Assembly (NCBI GenBank): GCA_030704615.1
Contig: CM060734.1
Location: 18,416,001-18,480,000 of the forward strand
Origin: Takakia lepidozioides
Lineage: Eukaryota; Streptophyta; Takakiopsida; Takakiales; Takakiaceae
Direction of reading: 5' to 3'
DNA: 64,000 nucleotides
The notes below the pieces were generated by a model, which ran no database searches, was not told where the DNA came from, and saw only the letters and a list, made by a program, of their open reading frames with translations. Numbering within the stretch: the first letter of the stretch is position 1; each line of letters begins with the position of its first letter. Made by a program: the position numbers and the translations under genes. Shown piece by piece: positions 46,825 to 61,800 of this stretch.

Positions 46825-49800
46825 ATGCAGGGACAGGGGGTGCAGGAGGCGCCGGCCAGCAGCCGGGCCCCCGCCTCAGCATTGCCAGCATCCACCCCTG
46901 CATCATCCCTAGCAGCCCTACAACCATGGCCCCAGTTGCCACCCCCACACTTGCTGCATCTGCAACAGGTATGTTTGTGGAGCAGTAGCTTCTGTGTAGG
47001 CACCCACAATTTACTTGGCTTTTGATTCTGGACCTTCCCTGTTCGTTTGGCCGCTTTGCTGCCTTGGTGTTGTGTGTAGGGGAGGATGGGTTCCACGATC
47101 GATGGGAATTATCCACTGCTAGGGTTTCAGGGTCAGATAATTTCACTCCCCGTCTCTGTTCTGTTCAAATGGTATGCGGCGATGGTTCCTTTTGGCTGCA
47201 CACTTGTCCGTTTCCCACCCCATATTGGTCGCAGTGTTACTTGGAAATGATACCCGGTTTTGGACGCTGTGAGGTGCCGATTTCAAAATCTCTGGTCCGG
47301 ATGGTTGTGAGATATTTCTGCGACAAGGTCAAGATATTGAAAATATCGGATCTCCTGGATCCCCTTTTACTCTTCACGGATCTGTCTGTGTGCGTTCACA
47401 GCGGCTGCGTTCATACATGGGTTTTTTTGCATGAAACGGATTAGGGTTTTATTTCACAGAGTGCAGCAGGGGAGATCCGAGATATCTTATATTGTGTCCA
47501 GTAAGTGGAAGTGGGGTATGGTGACCTCCTCTTGGATCTCTAAAAGCGGTCGAGTGCCTGAAATCACTAAGTTCTATCTGGAGGCTCTTATTAGGCCATA
47601 GGCAGGATTGAGCTGCTGTGAACACCGGTATCATCCGGGCTCAGATGCACTGGAGCAGAGTTGTCTGGATTTGTCTTGGGAGTTGCGTGTGACATCCTGT
47701 TTTTGGGGGTTTTTTTTTAGGGTGACTTGCAACGATAAGGTTGAATGAATGGAAGGTTATCTTGGCTCTCCTACAAGTTTTTGGGCTGTCTCAAACTTCT
47801 TCAAAAGGATTTGATGACACCTGCCCCCCCATACGTACTTGCCACTTGTAGGGAAATGCACGTAATGTCATAAGTCGTAGTAATACAGCTCAGGGCGATG
47901 GAGCCTGGGATGCAAGTTCTTCCCCTGTGTCATACCATCAAGTGGGTACCACCGGGGTATGCAGTATAACTCCATGGGACTCTGGTAGAGGCTCTTGTGC
48001 AGAGATAGATACAGTCGTTTGGGCACCTTGTAGTAATACCTGCAGAAGATTATGGAAATATTTCCCACTACTGGTGGACTACTGGTGGACTCATACTTTA
48101 TAAAGAGCCTAAAAGTGCTTAGTTAAGGGTTTGTCATCCCCCTCAACGCTGTTCCTTCAAACACAAAGAAGTTGTACTGTTAGGGTTTGTTGCTATGTTT
48201 GTGCATAATGTGTCCTGTCTCACCTGTTTTACAAGTTGTGTTGGAAGTGGGAGCTGAAAGCTTGGGGTCTTTGGGGCGACTGGCTGTCCTGCAATGTGCC
48301 AAAATCGTCGAGAAGTAATATTTATAATTATATGATGAAGCACAGGGTGTCATTGGTGCTTGTTGCTAATGTCAGAGCTTGCACCCTATGCGTGGAAATA
48401 ATGTTTTAGTGCAACTGCATAGGATGAGCAGATCAAATTTTTGATTGCGGTTTCTACTGGGTTTTTCCTTACAGTCACTACAGCAGTTACGGGAAAGTGG
48501 TCAGCATAATGACCCTCGATACAAGACTCTACTTGCTCTCCTTCAGACTCAGCAACCTGTTGGCCCCTATCAAGGAGTTGGGAGTACTGGCAGTGGCAGT
48601 GGTGGGGGGGCTCCTGGGCCCACCCCGCTGTTGCTCCCACCCAGAACTCTGCAGGATGTAGCTGCCACACAGGTCCATGGGCGGACTTCTGTTGATGCAC
48701 AGGGACAAGGCTCTGTGTCATGTGATCCTGTCCTTGGGGCACAGTTGCATGCCCAAGCCTATCTGCAGCATGCCTTTCATGCAGCACAACAAAAAGCGCA
48801 GGCCAATTCCCATGCTCAGCAGAAGGCTGCCAAGGGCCTCCAATCAGGAGCCTCTCAGGACTACAGCGTGTCAACAAACCTCAAGCTGCAGGTACTGTGC
48901 CTGGTTTCTTTGCTCAAGTGGCAACCCAATTCACAGCATGCTATCCACACACAATCCAGAAATGTGGTGTGAGGCTCAGGATGGAAGTCACACGAAGTGA
49001 ACATGTTTGAATTGTACAAGGACAGAAAGTGTTAGAAAAACTGCTTCCATTTGCAAAGCTTCTTGTGCCTGGTAATAGGTTTACCCTCTGTCCCATGATC
49101 TCCTGGTAATATTTAGTGCCATGTGATCATTAGTAAGTTTACATGCAAATTTCATGGTTGCAAGAGTGTGTGTTTGCCACAGGAATTGATGAACCATCAG
49201 GCTGCAAGGCAAGGGCAGCTGCCAACTCAACCGGGATCATTTGGAGGTGGACAGAGTAATGCCGCAGAAAAGCCAAGGGATCGTGAACGGACTAGTACTC
49301 AGCAAGCTCGCAGCGACTTGATCTCTCAGCCTTATCTTCATGCTACTCTCTCAAGACCAATATCTGGGATTGTGCAGGCAGTTCCAAATCATCACCAGCG
49401 TATCCAGAGCAACCCAAGTGCGCAGTTTGGGAGCATTGCTCCCCAGCAAGTGTCTATTGCTCCAACCCCACAGTCCAACACTGCTCTTTCGTCCCAGTCC
49501 CACTTACCCCCACAGTTCCTACCCCAGCTCCAAGCCCGCTTGGTAGCTATGCAGAAAGCCGCTGGGCAAGGTGGGGTTGTGACATCACAACCAAGACCAT
49601 CAGCAACAGTCACTGCACAGGTTGCTCCAACTGCGGGTGGTGCTGGCCCAGAACGAAGCACAGTAGGTGCGGGCCCTTCCCCTGGTATTACCCTGAGTGG
49701 TCCTATGACAAGTGGGTTTCCTAACCAGGCAGTCATGTTTGCAAATCTTCGGCAAAGTCAGGTTGGCAGCACGTCATCGCCACTGGGGACAGCCCCCACT

Positions 49801-52800
49801 GTCAGGTCCAACTTTGTAGCTTTTCATCATCCTGTTTCTCAACCCAGCGAGTTGAGGGGGCCACTTGGTGTGAAAATACATCAAAATGCAGGTCCATCCT
49901 ACTCCCACCCTGGATGATTTATCTGCAATGTGGATGTTTTGTAAAGCAACGGGTTCTGCATTAGGCTTAGCATTAGGCTTTGTGCTCCATGGTGACCACT
50001 TCTGTTGGTTTGAAGTGTGCATATGACAGCACTATCCAGGCGCTGTCTAAAGGGTGCCTCTAAAGGGTGCCATGAGACTGGCAAGCAGGATCAGCAGGTC
50101 TACAGCTTTAGTTCAAATTGGAGTTGTTTATGATATATACTCTCACATACCAGTCTACTTTTCTGGCTGATTTTTTTTTCTTTCTGCAGTTGGGGTGTCT
50201 CTGTCTGGGTCTGCAAGCTGCTCCCTGTCATCGTCAAATGCTCCATCCTCAGACTCGACTGTGGGAGACTCTGTCCATAGTGCAGGTAGTGGACAGTTGC
50301 AACAAGTTCGCCCATTGTCTCATCCACAGACCATCAGACCGAGCTCACTACCTGGGGGGGCTGCTGATGGTCTTTCACCTGCCCAGCAGGCTAATCAGCA
50401 GGCAAGGCCATCTCCAAACCAACAGCCACAAGGTGTTGGCTTCACACGGCATCAGCTTATGGCACTTCGAAACCAAATTTTGGCTTTCAAGCGTCTGAAA
50501 GTACGCAAAGTATGTATCTTTCGTTTGACTCCTTACGCATGAACTTGCATTCAGGATTCATGTAAAGCAATGCGGCTGGACATTTGATGCTGTAATAAGT
50601 ATCTAGAGCTTGCAATGTAACCATCTGGCTGTCATGCTGGGGTGAAGTTCTGTGGGTATCATCTTCAAGAGCTATCATGTTGGATGCGGGGTGGGTTGGT
50701 CACACCGGTGTAGAAAGCTGTCAGGTGGAGAGTCATTCAAGGTTTGCTACTCAGTTCTTTTCTCTTACCAGGTGGATCGAATTCTGTGTCTTTGATCTCT
50801 TGTGGCTCATGCCTAATGTAATATTTCATTTTCTCCTTCTTGGTTTTCCTTCTCAGCGAGGGGATCATGCTCTTTCAGACGAGATTGTCCGGCTCATCAC
50901 TGGTACTCCTCGGCCCACCCAGCACAGCCCGCAAGCTGGGGGGATGTCAGGTGCTAAAGACCAGGGACTTAGTGCAGTGCCTGCAATGGAGGCTTCTGAA
51001 CTTTTGTCGACAGCTCCAAATGACACAAAAACGTCTGTGCAAGGAACGGAAATCAACCCCCAGGATCCGTCACTAATCAAAGGTCTACAGCCCCTCAGAG
51101 AAGGGGAGTTGAGGAAGGGAGAGGGTCCAACAGGTGTAGAGAAGATAACATTGAAGCCAAGTCTGATTGTTGGCGGTGAGCAAACAGGCTCTGCTAGTGT
51201 GAAACTTGAAACTCTGGTGGTAGCACAGTTGAAATTGGAGTCAGGGACCAAATTTGAACCATCCTTGAAAACAGAGCCAATTGCTTTAAAGCCAAGAAGC
51301 ATGGATTCAATCAGAGTGTCAGTGCCAGCTTTGACTACCAGCATGGCAATTGCGAAGGGTTTGGCGCTTGTTGTCCCAAGCACTCCAGCCTTTCAAAAGC
51401 CGTCTCAGGTGGTGCGGACCTTCCGCGGGCCACTATTCGATTTTCCACTTGTGAGCAAAAGGATTGATGGGGGGGCACTGTCACTAACTCCTCAGGCAGC
51501 GCTTTGGGGGCCTCCTATCTCTCTAGGATATAATGTCCGGGAGTTGCTATTAGAGGAAGGTGTCCGTGTAATTGACAAGAAGAGGGCAGAGAAACTCACT
51601 GTAATTGAGGATTTTTTATCTTCTGAGAAGGGTAAAAAGCAACTAAAGCCTGACCAAGTTGTGAAGCTTCGAATTGAGCAGCAGAAGCTAGGATTGATGG
51701 AACTTCAAGCACGGATTAGGGATGAAGTTGAGGAACAGCAGCAAGAGATTATGGCCATGGGAGAAAGGCCATACCGTAAATTTGTTCGCTTATGTGAGAG
51801 GCAGCGTACAGACCAAGCTAGACAGGTGTTGGCAGTGCAAAGGGCTTCCCGAGAGAAGTATCTGAAGTCACTGTTTCAGTGGCGCAAAAAGCTTCTGGAG
51901 TCCCAGTGGGCGTCCCGCGATGCCCGCATCACCCGGAACAGGGGGGTGGCCAAGTACCATGAGCGAATGCTACGTGAGTTTTCAAAACGGAAGGATGAAG
52001 ATCGCAACAAGCGAATGGAGGCATTGAAGAACAATGATGTTGATGCCTATCGAGAGATGTTGAGGCAGCAACAGACACAGCTGCCTGGAGATGCTGGAGA
52101 ACGGTTTGAGGTGCTTTCATCCTTTCTAACACAGACAGAGGAGTATTTGCACAAACTGGGGGGGAAGATTTCAGCAGTGAAGACTCAACAGGAGCGGGAG
52201 GAAGCTGCATTGGCAGCTGCTGCTGCTGCCAGAGCACAGGTAGCCTTTCCTATATATCTAAGTTTGTCATAGTGGTAACTGTTTGCATCCATGGTCATCT
52301 TGAAGCCAACTTTCCTCTCTGGTGGATGCTGCTCTGGATAAGCCACAAATTGTACAACTGCATGCTGAAATGTACTTTTCCTCACGAATGTTCAAGATGT
52401 GCCATATTTATGTTTAGTGGGTTAGACACGGGGCTTTTTACTACCTTGTGGCAGGCTTCTACAAGAACCTGGCTAGTGGGCATGGTAGGAATAGTCTCAT
52501 TTTACTGGAGACTTGAAATGACCGCGCAGGGGCTTTCGGAAGAGGAAGTAGAAGAAGCTGCAGTGCAAGCAGGTGAAGAAGTATCAGTCCAGGGTTGGCA
52601 GGCTGACAAGAGCGCCTCACATAATGCATCCGTAAATAAGTGAGTGGTGTTCATCTGAGCTCCTGGTGGTATGAGCTCATTTCATTCTCTTGGTGGCCTA
52701 TAGACCATCGGAATGACTTGGCAGGCGAAGTCCTTCCTCCTGCAAATGAGCACACACGTTACAACCTACCTAGCAGAGACTGGGTTGCTTGCATGCCTAT

Positions 52801-55800
52801 TATTCAGATTGATTTTGCACACACCATTGTAAATAAGTTTGTCTGTCCCACAAACACGTTAGGGATCATAGGCATCATTTTGTCCTTGTTGGCATAGTCT
52901 TATAGACAGTTTTGGCCATATCAGGGTTATGTTAAAGTCGCGACATCTGGTTGGGGATCACAGATATTACAGTTTGGCTCATGCTGTGCATGAGAAGATT
53001 CATCGGCAACCTTCAATGCTCTGCGTAGGCACCCTGCGAGATTATCAACTGGTCAGAGTTCGATGGCTGTAACCTTGCTTGAGTCACCTCCTACCAGGAT
53101 TTTATCAGTTTTGATTTAATTAACCTCTGAATTCTAGGGCTCTGTTGTGCCAGGGTTTTGGAATTAGTTTTCCCCTTTGGCCAATTCCAGTGTGGCTCAG
53201 CAGAGGGTCGGTCAGCTACTTATTTTTCTTAAATCCTTAGCAATGAATGCTAGGAGACTTGAACGGAACATGCAGGGGTTGTCTTTGTGAATTCCCAGGC
53301 ACATCTCTGGCTGGTTGTGTCCCTCTTGGTTTAAACATCATCTGAAATGGTCTATGTCTTCTGGGTTTGGTGGGCAGGTTGGTTTGCAGTGGATGCTGTC
53401 ACTGTACAACAACAGGCTTAATGGCATTCTGGCCGATGAGATGGGCCTGGGAAAGACTGTGCAGGTATTGCCGCTAATTTGAGAGTTGATGTACCAACAC
53501 GGAGCCTTTCATTTTTGAGAGAGAGGTAGTAGTGGAGAAGTGCAATGAGCTATCCATTACAGAGCTGGACAATTTGTTCTGGAGCTATTAGTGTTCCTGG
53601 TTCCAATGAGCTGCTTGTTGTGAGAGGGAATTTGGCTAGGTACCATAAGCCGTTTCCGCATGAGGGGTTATTTGCCATTGCTGAGCTGCACCGTTGCAAC
53701 CAGTTCTGTGGAACTATTTGATGTCGGCTTAAGCACAAGCAACATCAAATAATGTCTCCTTTCCGGGGGGCATTCTGCTGTAGTTGTGTTCCCACCTCCT
53801 AGATGCCCACAATCAATGCAATCTGTACTGGCATTCTGTTTGTGATCTTATACATTGATGTGTGCACAACAAATGTATCACTGGGCCGGACTACAGGTGA
53901 TGGCACTCATAGCCTATCTGATGGAGTTCAAAGGCAACTATGGTCCCCATCTCATCATTGTGCCAAATGCGGTGATTGTCAACTGGAAGGTTCCCACCCA
54001 TGCCTGTGATTTTCTCTTTCTTCTGCTAAACCCTAAACCCTAAACCCCAAACTGGGGAACGTTCCATTGTGGACTATATCATAATGGACAAAATTTTATT
54101 CCCCCAGTGTGCCAATGTGTTGATCGACAGAACTGATATTGGTACCTCTGACCACTTCCTGGTTTGGACTGAGATCAAAAGGTGTTTTCCCACCACGAAG
54201 AGATCTGTGAAACGTTCGATTCGGAAGTGGCGCATAGAAAAATTCCACAATGAGGAGGTCAAGGCTGAGTACGTCCAGGCTTGCAAGAGGCTCTCCCTCA
54301 ATTTGTCCAATCGCTCCAAGAACTTCAGTCACGCTCTGTTAACGCAAGAAATGAAGTCGAAAGAGCAGTGGACTCTTGGGAGAGTTTCGTTTCCTCCGTG
54401 GCTGACAAGATCATTGGGAGGAAACTAATTGTCTGCGGTAGAGCAGTTAATTGGTGGACTAATGAGATTAAACTCAAGATAGCTGAGAGACGAGCCCTCT
54501 ATAAAGAGTGCTGCAATTTGGAAACCAACAGAGAATTGTGGGCGAGGTACTACCAGCTCCGTAAAGATATCAATCAGCTTGTTAGGTCTCAGAAGAAATT
54601 ATACTGGGACAAGTTATACAGTGAAATAAACTCAAACCACCATGGTGGTAATGACATGAAATTCTGGTTGGCCCTTCAACGTTTGTACAAGCCGAAAAAC
54701 GGTCAGCAAGTACAAGCGCTGAAGACTACTAAAGGTGCAGTGGTGACTTCATCGATTGACATTGTCAAAACCTTTGAAACTCACTACAGTATCCTTGGCA
54801 GAACTTCTAGGTCTAACAGTGAGGGGTCTTCTGCTGAATGGAGGGACACAGTTGGAAAAACTGTTCCTATGATTCAAAACAGCCCTGATGAACTGGAGTA
54901 TATTTCAATGGCTTATAATGCTCCCATTAGTTCTTCTGAGATTGTGGAAGCAATTGAACATTTAAATGGATATAAAGCTGGTGGACCTGATGGAATTGTC
55001 AACGAGCTTATCAAGCACGGTGGCGATCCCATGATAGAGGCCCTAGTTCTCCTCTTTAACCTTATCTGGAAGACTGAAATGATCCCCTTTCGCTGGCGAC
55101 AGGGGGTCATTGTCAATCTATACAAGAAGGGTGACAGAGAAGAACCGGGGAACTACCGTGGCATCACGCTCCTCAATGCTGTTGGCAAGACATTCTGCAG
55201 AGTTATAAGTACTCGTCTCGAGGTTGATCTGGAGTCTAGAGGTTGTTTCCACGAAGGCCAAGCTGGCTTTCGGCGAAACAGGGGCTGTGTGGATCATATC
55301 TTCACTCTAAGCCAGATTATCCAGGGAAGGAAAAAAGAAGGGAAACCCACTTATGTCTTTTTCCTGAATGTCAAAAAGGCTTATGACACAGTATGGAGAG
55401 ATGGCCTATGGTTCCGCCTCTGGTCTTGTGGGATCAAGGGAAAGATGTGGAGAGTTGTCCACAACTTGTATGCTCACACCAAAAGCTGTGTCACTGTTAA
55501 CGGACAGAAGTCCAACTTCTTTGACATAGACCAAGGTGTAGCTCAAGGATGTACTCTCTCCCCTCTGCTCTTCAATGTTTTCATCAATCAACTCCTCGAG
55601 GATGTGGAAAGTGAGGGATTTGGGTTAAGGGTGGGTGATACCACCATACCAGCCCTTATGTTTGCAGATGACTTCGCAGGCATAGGGGTTACTCCAACCA
55701 ATCTTGATTGCGCGAAGAGATACTTTGATCTGTGGGGGCTAGAGGCTAATGTCAGCAAATGTGCAGTGGTAGCATTCAACGACAGAGGAGAGGGAGGAAG

Positions 55801-58800
55801 TGATCTTAAGTGGCAGTGGGGTAGCCAAGAGATCCCGGTCCTCCCTTCCTACACTTACCTGGGCGTTGAGTTCTCCTCCAATTGTAATTGGGATGCACAT
55901 ATCCGGAAAGTTTTTCAAACTGGCAAGGGCAAAGCTCTGGGGTTCACTCAATTTTTCCACTGCAGAGGGGTCAACTCTGAGGTTAAGAAAACCATGCTTT
56001 GTCGCGTTATTAGACCTGCCTTGGAGTACGGATCTGCTATATGGGTTGATAACTCCAACCAGGCTAAGTCTCTAAAATCCATTCAAGTGGGGGTGCTTAA
56101 GGAGTGTATGTCAGCATGCTCCAAAACAGCCAATGTGGCTGTTCGGGGTGAGTTTGGCATTCCGTCCCTAAGCTCCCGACGAGATGAATTCAAGGTCCGA
56201 TGGTGGGGTCAGCTGCAACATGTGCCCAACACCAGATATCCTAAGTTAATCGACTCTATATCTTGGAAACAGGACCGCCCTGTCAAACAGGCTAAGTCCT
56301 GGCAGAAGAGAGTAGAAGAGATTCTCAAGGACCTGGACCTGGATCCGCAAGACTTGACCCTGCTGGATAAATCTGACTTAGAGGCTGTAGTGTCCTCAGC
56401 CATGTCTGTTGCCATGAGATTGTCTGATGAAAATGAAGTTAGGCAGAAAACTTCCCTGAACTTGTTTCCAGTCTGTGACATGGGGGAGGACATCTTGGAT
56501 GACCTCAAGGGTCTACCCACTCTCGGCACTAGACTGAAATTTAAACTCAGGGCAGGAAGCCTACCTTTGAACAGCAAACAGAAGCAGAGAGGAAAGGGAG
56601 AGTGCAATTGCCCGTTGTGTGGGCAATCTGAAGACAGTATTCATTTTCTGATACACTGTCCGGGGTTCTCTCACCAAAGAGACGCTCTCTTCAAATCTAT
56701 TAAGGGAATTGTGCCTGTACCCCTGTTTACCAACTTTGAAAGTCTCGAGGCTGAGCCAAAAGCCCAGGCCCTCCTGAGGCCTAGTTTTTGGGCAAATCAC
56801 ACACAGCAGATTGATGCTTGTGTGAAGGGATTTCTAGAGGATATCTGGAAAACCCGGATTAATTCTTTATATGGAGGTAAGTCTTACTACCAACATCAAC
56901 CCCTGACAGAGGTAGGTTCTGTCCCTTTTGTTCCCGCTCAAACTGGGCTCGGGGTCAATGGCCACAAGGCTACGGCAAACAACGTCTTATGAGTACAATC
57001 TTTCTTCTGCTAAGGATGTACAAGCAGTGTCATATGTCTGGCAGGACATGGAGGATTGTCTAATTTTGGAATGAATGATTGCATGCAGTAATGTTGTATA
57101 TCAAGGCCAACTTCTGTGGCCAGAAATTTATTTTGTTGATCAACTGTCCAAGTTATATGAAAGCTTAGCAAAGTTTTGATATCAACTGGAGCCATTGGTG
57201 TCTAACCTGCTGCTCTTTCCTCTTATGTGTCCCATAGCTTGTCACTACCGTACATACATGTTGGTCTACTTGGTCCATGGGTTGGTGATAGACAGACACC
57301 AAGTCTATACTGCAATTCTCAGTTTATGGGTTGAAGATGAATCTGTGTTTGCTGTTCTCTGTATCCGTATCTATTTTGTCCCTGCTTCTTTCTTCCTTTT
57401 TTCTTTTTTCTTGTCTCTGTTTTTCATTTCTTTGCTGCTTGTTTGTTGTTTCCTATTCTGAATATCCCTCTAACCTTAGATTGGATCTTCCCAGTACTTC
57501 TTTTGCTACCTTTAAGTGGAAGTATGGATATCTTGATAGTTATAAGGATGCTATGTGTCTCAAGGCTCTTTGAAATTGTGCACTTGTTGCATTTTATTTT
57601 AGTTCTCTCACAGGGTATGTTTGTTGGTGCAGAGTGAGCTTCTTCGGTGGCTTCCTTCCGTGACTTGTATATTCTATGTTGGGGGGAAAGACCAACGCGC
57701 TAAAATCTACTCCCAGGTGTGTGTTCTTGTCTCCTCTGACAGATGTTGAGAGTGTTTACCCCTGGCTCTGCCGCAACAGTGCAAAATACTACACCAACTT
57801 TCTCTCTCCCTTCCTCTTCCTCTTCTGTGGTTGGTGTTATCTGGTGACTTTTCTGAGAAAGCTTGTGCGAATAATGCTTCAAAACTTGTGCAGGAAGTGT
57901 GCGCGATGAAGTTTAATGTCTTGGTTACAACTTACGAGTTTATAATGCGTGATCGTGCCAAGCTATCAAAAGTTGAGTGGAAGTATTTGATAATTGATGA
58001 GGCACAACGTATGAAGGACCGTGAGTCGCGACTAGCCCGTGACCTAGACCGCTTTCGGTGTCAACGTCGTCTGCTTCTCACTGGAACTCCCTTGCAGGTG
58101 CATATCATCCTGGAAGGAATCTGACTTTGCAATTCTGCTCTCATGGTCTTCCCAGTCTAGGTGTTACTGCTTTCATTTTATGCTATTCTGGAAGTGTTGG
58201 AATGCAGTGTACAGTCAGCGCCTCATTGAGAAGCACCCTTGTCAGATTCTGGGGGATAATTACTTTCTATCAGGGAAGCTGAACTAACTTAGATTTTCCA
58301 CCAAAAATGTCATCCTTCAGCTGGCACCTGTTGCACAATCCAGTTTGGGGCGGCAGGCAGGGTCATAGATGTGTGGAAAGCCCCTTGAGTACTTCATAGG
58401 TGCACCTTCTTTGGCTGTTGTGGAGGCATGTCTGTTGGGAAGCAGGGAAAAATGTGCTAATGGCTGGCTATCTGGCAGAATGACCTGCATGAACTGTGGT
58501 CACTCTTAAATCTTCTCCTGCCGGAAGTGTTCGACAATAGCAAGGCTTTCCATGAGTGGTTCTCAAAGCCCTTTCAGAAGGATGCTGCTGAAACTGATGA
58601 CGATGATTGGCTCGAGACAGAGAAAAAGGTGATTGTTATCCACAGACTGCACCAGATTCTTGAGCCATTCATGCTCCGACGGCGCGTGGAAGATGTTGAA
58701 GGATCTCTTCCGGCAAAGGTAAAATGGCACCTTGTGTACACTGGAGGATTCAGTCTCCAGATTCTGCTGAATCTAATAGAAATGTGAGGAGTGCGGGAAT

Positions 58801-61800
58801 TTGAAGCCTCTTCGAATTGCTTCCGTTTAAGATGTCATCGGCCACACAGGGAATAAAAAAATGCTTCTTAGCCTCGCTTCATGACTCCAACTGGTAACTA
58901 ACTGGGATGGAGCTTAATGATGTTAACCCTGACTAACTGGGACATTTGTGCTTACTAAAGTGATCCTGGATATTATCTTTGTGCTATCAGACACTGAAAG
59001 AGCTAGCCCCTTGTAGTAGTTCCATGTGCTTCCGTTACAAGTTTGCCCTGGGGTGTGGGGTTTACAGATATCCGTGGTTCTTAAGTGCAAGATGTCAGCC
59101 TTTCAGGCAGCAATTTATGACTGGATTAAAGTCACTGGGACAATTCGTATTGACCCGCAAGATGAGGCTCAGCGGGTGGCAGGAGGCAACAACAAACGCC
59201 AAGCACGTGCCTATGCCCCTCTTCAGAATAAGTGCATGGAACTGCGGAAAGTTTGCAACCACCCTTTCCTCAATTACCCGCCACGTGGTGCTCTTCTAAC
59301 TGACAGTGTGGTTCGGTTGTGTGGGAAGCTGTGGATTTTGGACCGCATCTTGGTGAAGCTCCATCACACCGGGCACCGTGTACTGCTATTTAGTACCATG
59401 ACAAGGCTCCTGGACATTCTGGAGGAGTATTTACAGTGGCGCAGGTTTGCATACAGAAGAATTGATGGAACCACCACCCTTGATGCAAGGGAATCTGCAA
59501 TTGTGGATTTCAACAGTCCAGGGTCAGAGTGCTTCATCTTCTTGCTCAGCATTCGGGCTGCTGGCAGAGGCCTTAACTTGCAGTCAGCTGACACTGTGGT
59601 GATCTATGACCCAGACCCAAACCCCAAAAATGAAGAACAAGCTGTTGCACGTGCACACCGCATAGGGCAGAAGAGGGAGGTCCGAGTGATTTATATGGAA
59701 GCTGTGGTAGAAAGTGTTCCAAGCTACCAAAAGGTAGATGAACTGCGGAGTGGGGGAACATTGGACGACGCCGACAACGAGATGGTACTGAGAATCTTCC
59801 TGGACCCCTGCGTTACGTACCTGTTTTCTGGTCATCCTCTTCAAGTCAGGCTACATATAATTCCCCACAGATTTCATGAGGCTAGCTGTCTTGCCGAATC
59901 CGAGGTCATGTTTTAGTATTCCTCATGTATGCGTGCTTGCAGCTTACCATCAGATGGTTTACATCCAACCAGGCCACACAGGGGCCCCCATAACCATATA
60001 AGCACATTTCTGCTAGAGTTGTCCCTCGATGCTCACTTTTTGATGCCTACGGCCAAACGCAGCAGAGAGCTAACTTGGAGTTTGAAGTGCTAACAAAATG
60101 CAGAGTTAATTTTCACATCCTGACTTTGCAATGTGTGATTGTTAATAGGCTGGAAAGGATCGCTATGTTGGCTCTGTTGAAAGCCTGGTGCGCAACAACA
60201 TTCAACAGCACAAGATTGACATGGCTGATGAGGTTATTAATGCGGGACGATTTGACCAGCGCACCACTCAGGAGGAGCGCCGCCTCACACTTGAAGCTCT
60301 CTTGCACGATGAAGAACGCTACCAGCAAACAGTCCATGATGTGCCTTCGCTCCAAGAAGTTAACCGAATGATTGCACGAACAGAGGAAGAAGTGGAGCTT
60401 TTTGACCAGATGGATGAGGAATATGATTGGCCAGGTGACCTGATCCCTCACCGCAAAGTCCCTAAGTGGCTTCAAGTTGGATCCCAGGAAGTCAAGGCAG
60501 CAGTTGAAGCCACATCAAAGCAGGCTATGAAGAGAGGTTTTGTGGAAGCTGTTGGCAGTCGTGAAGCTGAAGAAAAGTTACTTGCAAAGGCAACAAGGAG
60601 AATGGCTAAGGAGGTCCCTGACATGGACAGAATGCGTGGAACAGCTTCCAAGAATTCGAACAGAGAGGACAGGAGTCGCAGGGTTCAGAAAGAGACAACT
60701 ATACCCATGGAGGAACTGGAGGACGATGAGGAGGATGAGCGAGAGGCTGTAATAGAGGAAGCATTGATAGCTGCAGATGCTGATGATGAAGAGGAGGACG
60801 AGGGGGAGATTGATGAAGGGGATGATCAGGATGAAGGTCTGTACAATAAGGACTTGCTTGCCCGACAGAAATTCTCGCATCCACTTGAACACCAAGACTT
60901 TGTGTTTGTGAGCTGTTTGCATATAGGTCAGGCTCCCACGTGGAACTGCCAAGCACGATGGAGCCATTGAGGGTATATGAGCCTAGCTGAAGTCCTTATA
61001 TTGAACAAGTGTGCTATTTTTTCACTTTGTATCATATATCTATCAACATGCATTATCTGGGGATGTCGATGAGTTGACATCTGACAGTTGCACACTTCAA
61101 TTGTTCTTTGCCTTTTGCAGCTATGGTCCAGCAGGAAGAAGGGCAGGAGGTGGAGGAAGAGATAATCGAGGTAATATGGCATTACAAATTCTGCAAGTGT
61201 GGTGTATTTCAGGGCTTAAGCATTTCTTGCATCACATGTCTTGAAATTAAAGTGAGTGTTTGCAACAGACTAGGATTGGTGAATACCCGTAGAAATGTGT
61301 GTTTTGGATTTTAAATCACCCAAAGACTTCTGTCCATAAAGAGTTATTTGGATCATTTTAGGGAACACATATTCTCTATCTCACATTGTATCATTTTTTA
61401 TGTTACAGGTGATTGAAGAAGTGGATGATGACTTAGAGGATCAAGGGCTGGCTGCCCCCGTTGTGTCATCCTCCGATGAAGGGGAAGCATCTCCGGGAAG
61501 GTCTTACAGAGCTGCGCCGGTTGGGCAATTGCAAAAATTCGGGTCTTTGTCAGCTTTCGAAGGCAGGCCCAGTAAACCAGAAGAGGTGTGTGGAGATAGA
61601 GATACTTGGTGTACCTTCAATCAGGCAGGATGGTCCTTGCAGCAAGATCTAGTAAATAGTTGAGCTTCTCTCTATGCAGGGACGCAATGCCGGTTCAAGG
61701 CTAGGAGTTGTGCTGGGCAGGTGTAACATTACCATAAGAGGAAAGATCATTGTCCTGACATTATGTGTGTGTCTGGGATGTGATTACAGAGTGATGACCT

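Noticed and set aside
46465-47146. Long Pro-rich open frames on the minus strand opposite BRM exon 1
   Set aside because: They mirror the GC-rich, Pro/Ala-coding plus strand, lack any family motif and overlap a well-supported exon.
50865-51383. 172-codon minus-strand frame inside BRM exon 5
   Set aside because: Shadow of the true exon, whose plus-strand frame joins in phase at both ends and carries the HSA region downstream.
53990-57632. BRM disrupted by the LINE
   Set aside because: The insertion lies wholly between the splice sites at 53989 and 57633, and exons 9 and 10 join in phase to match the ATPase domain.
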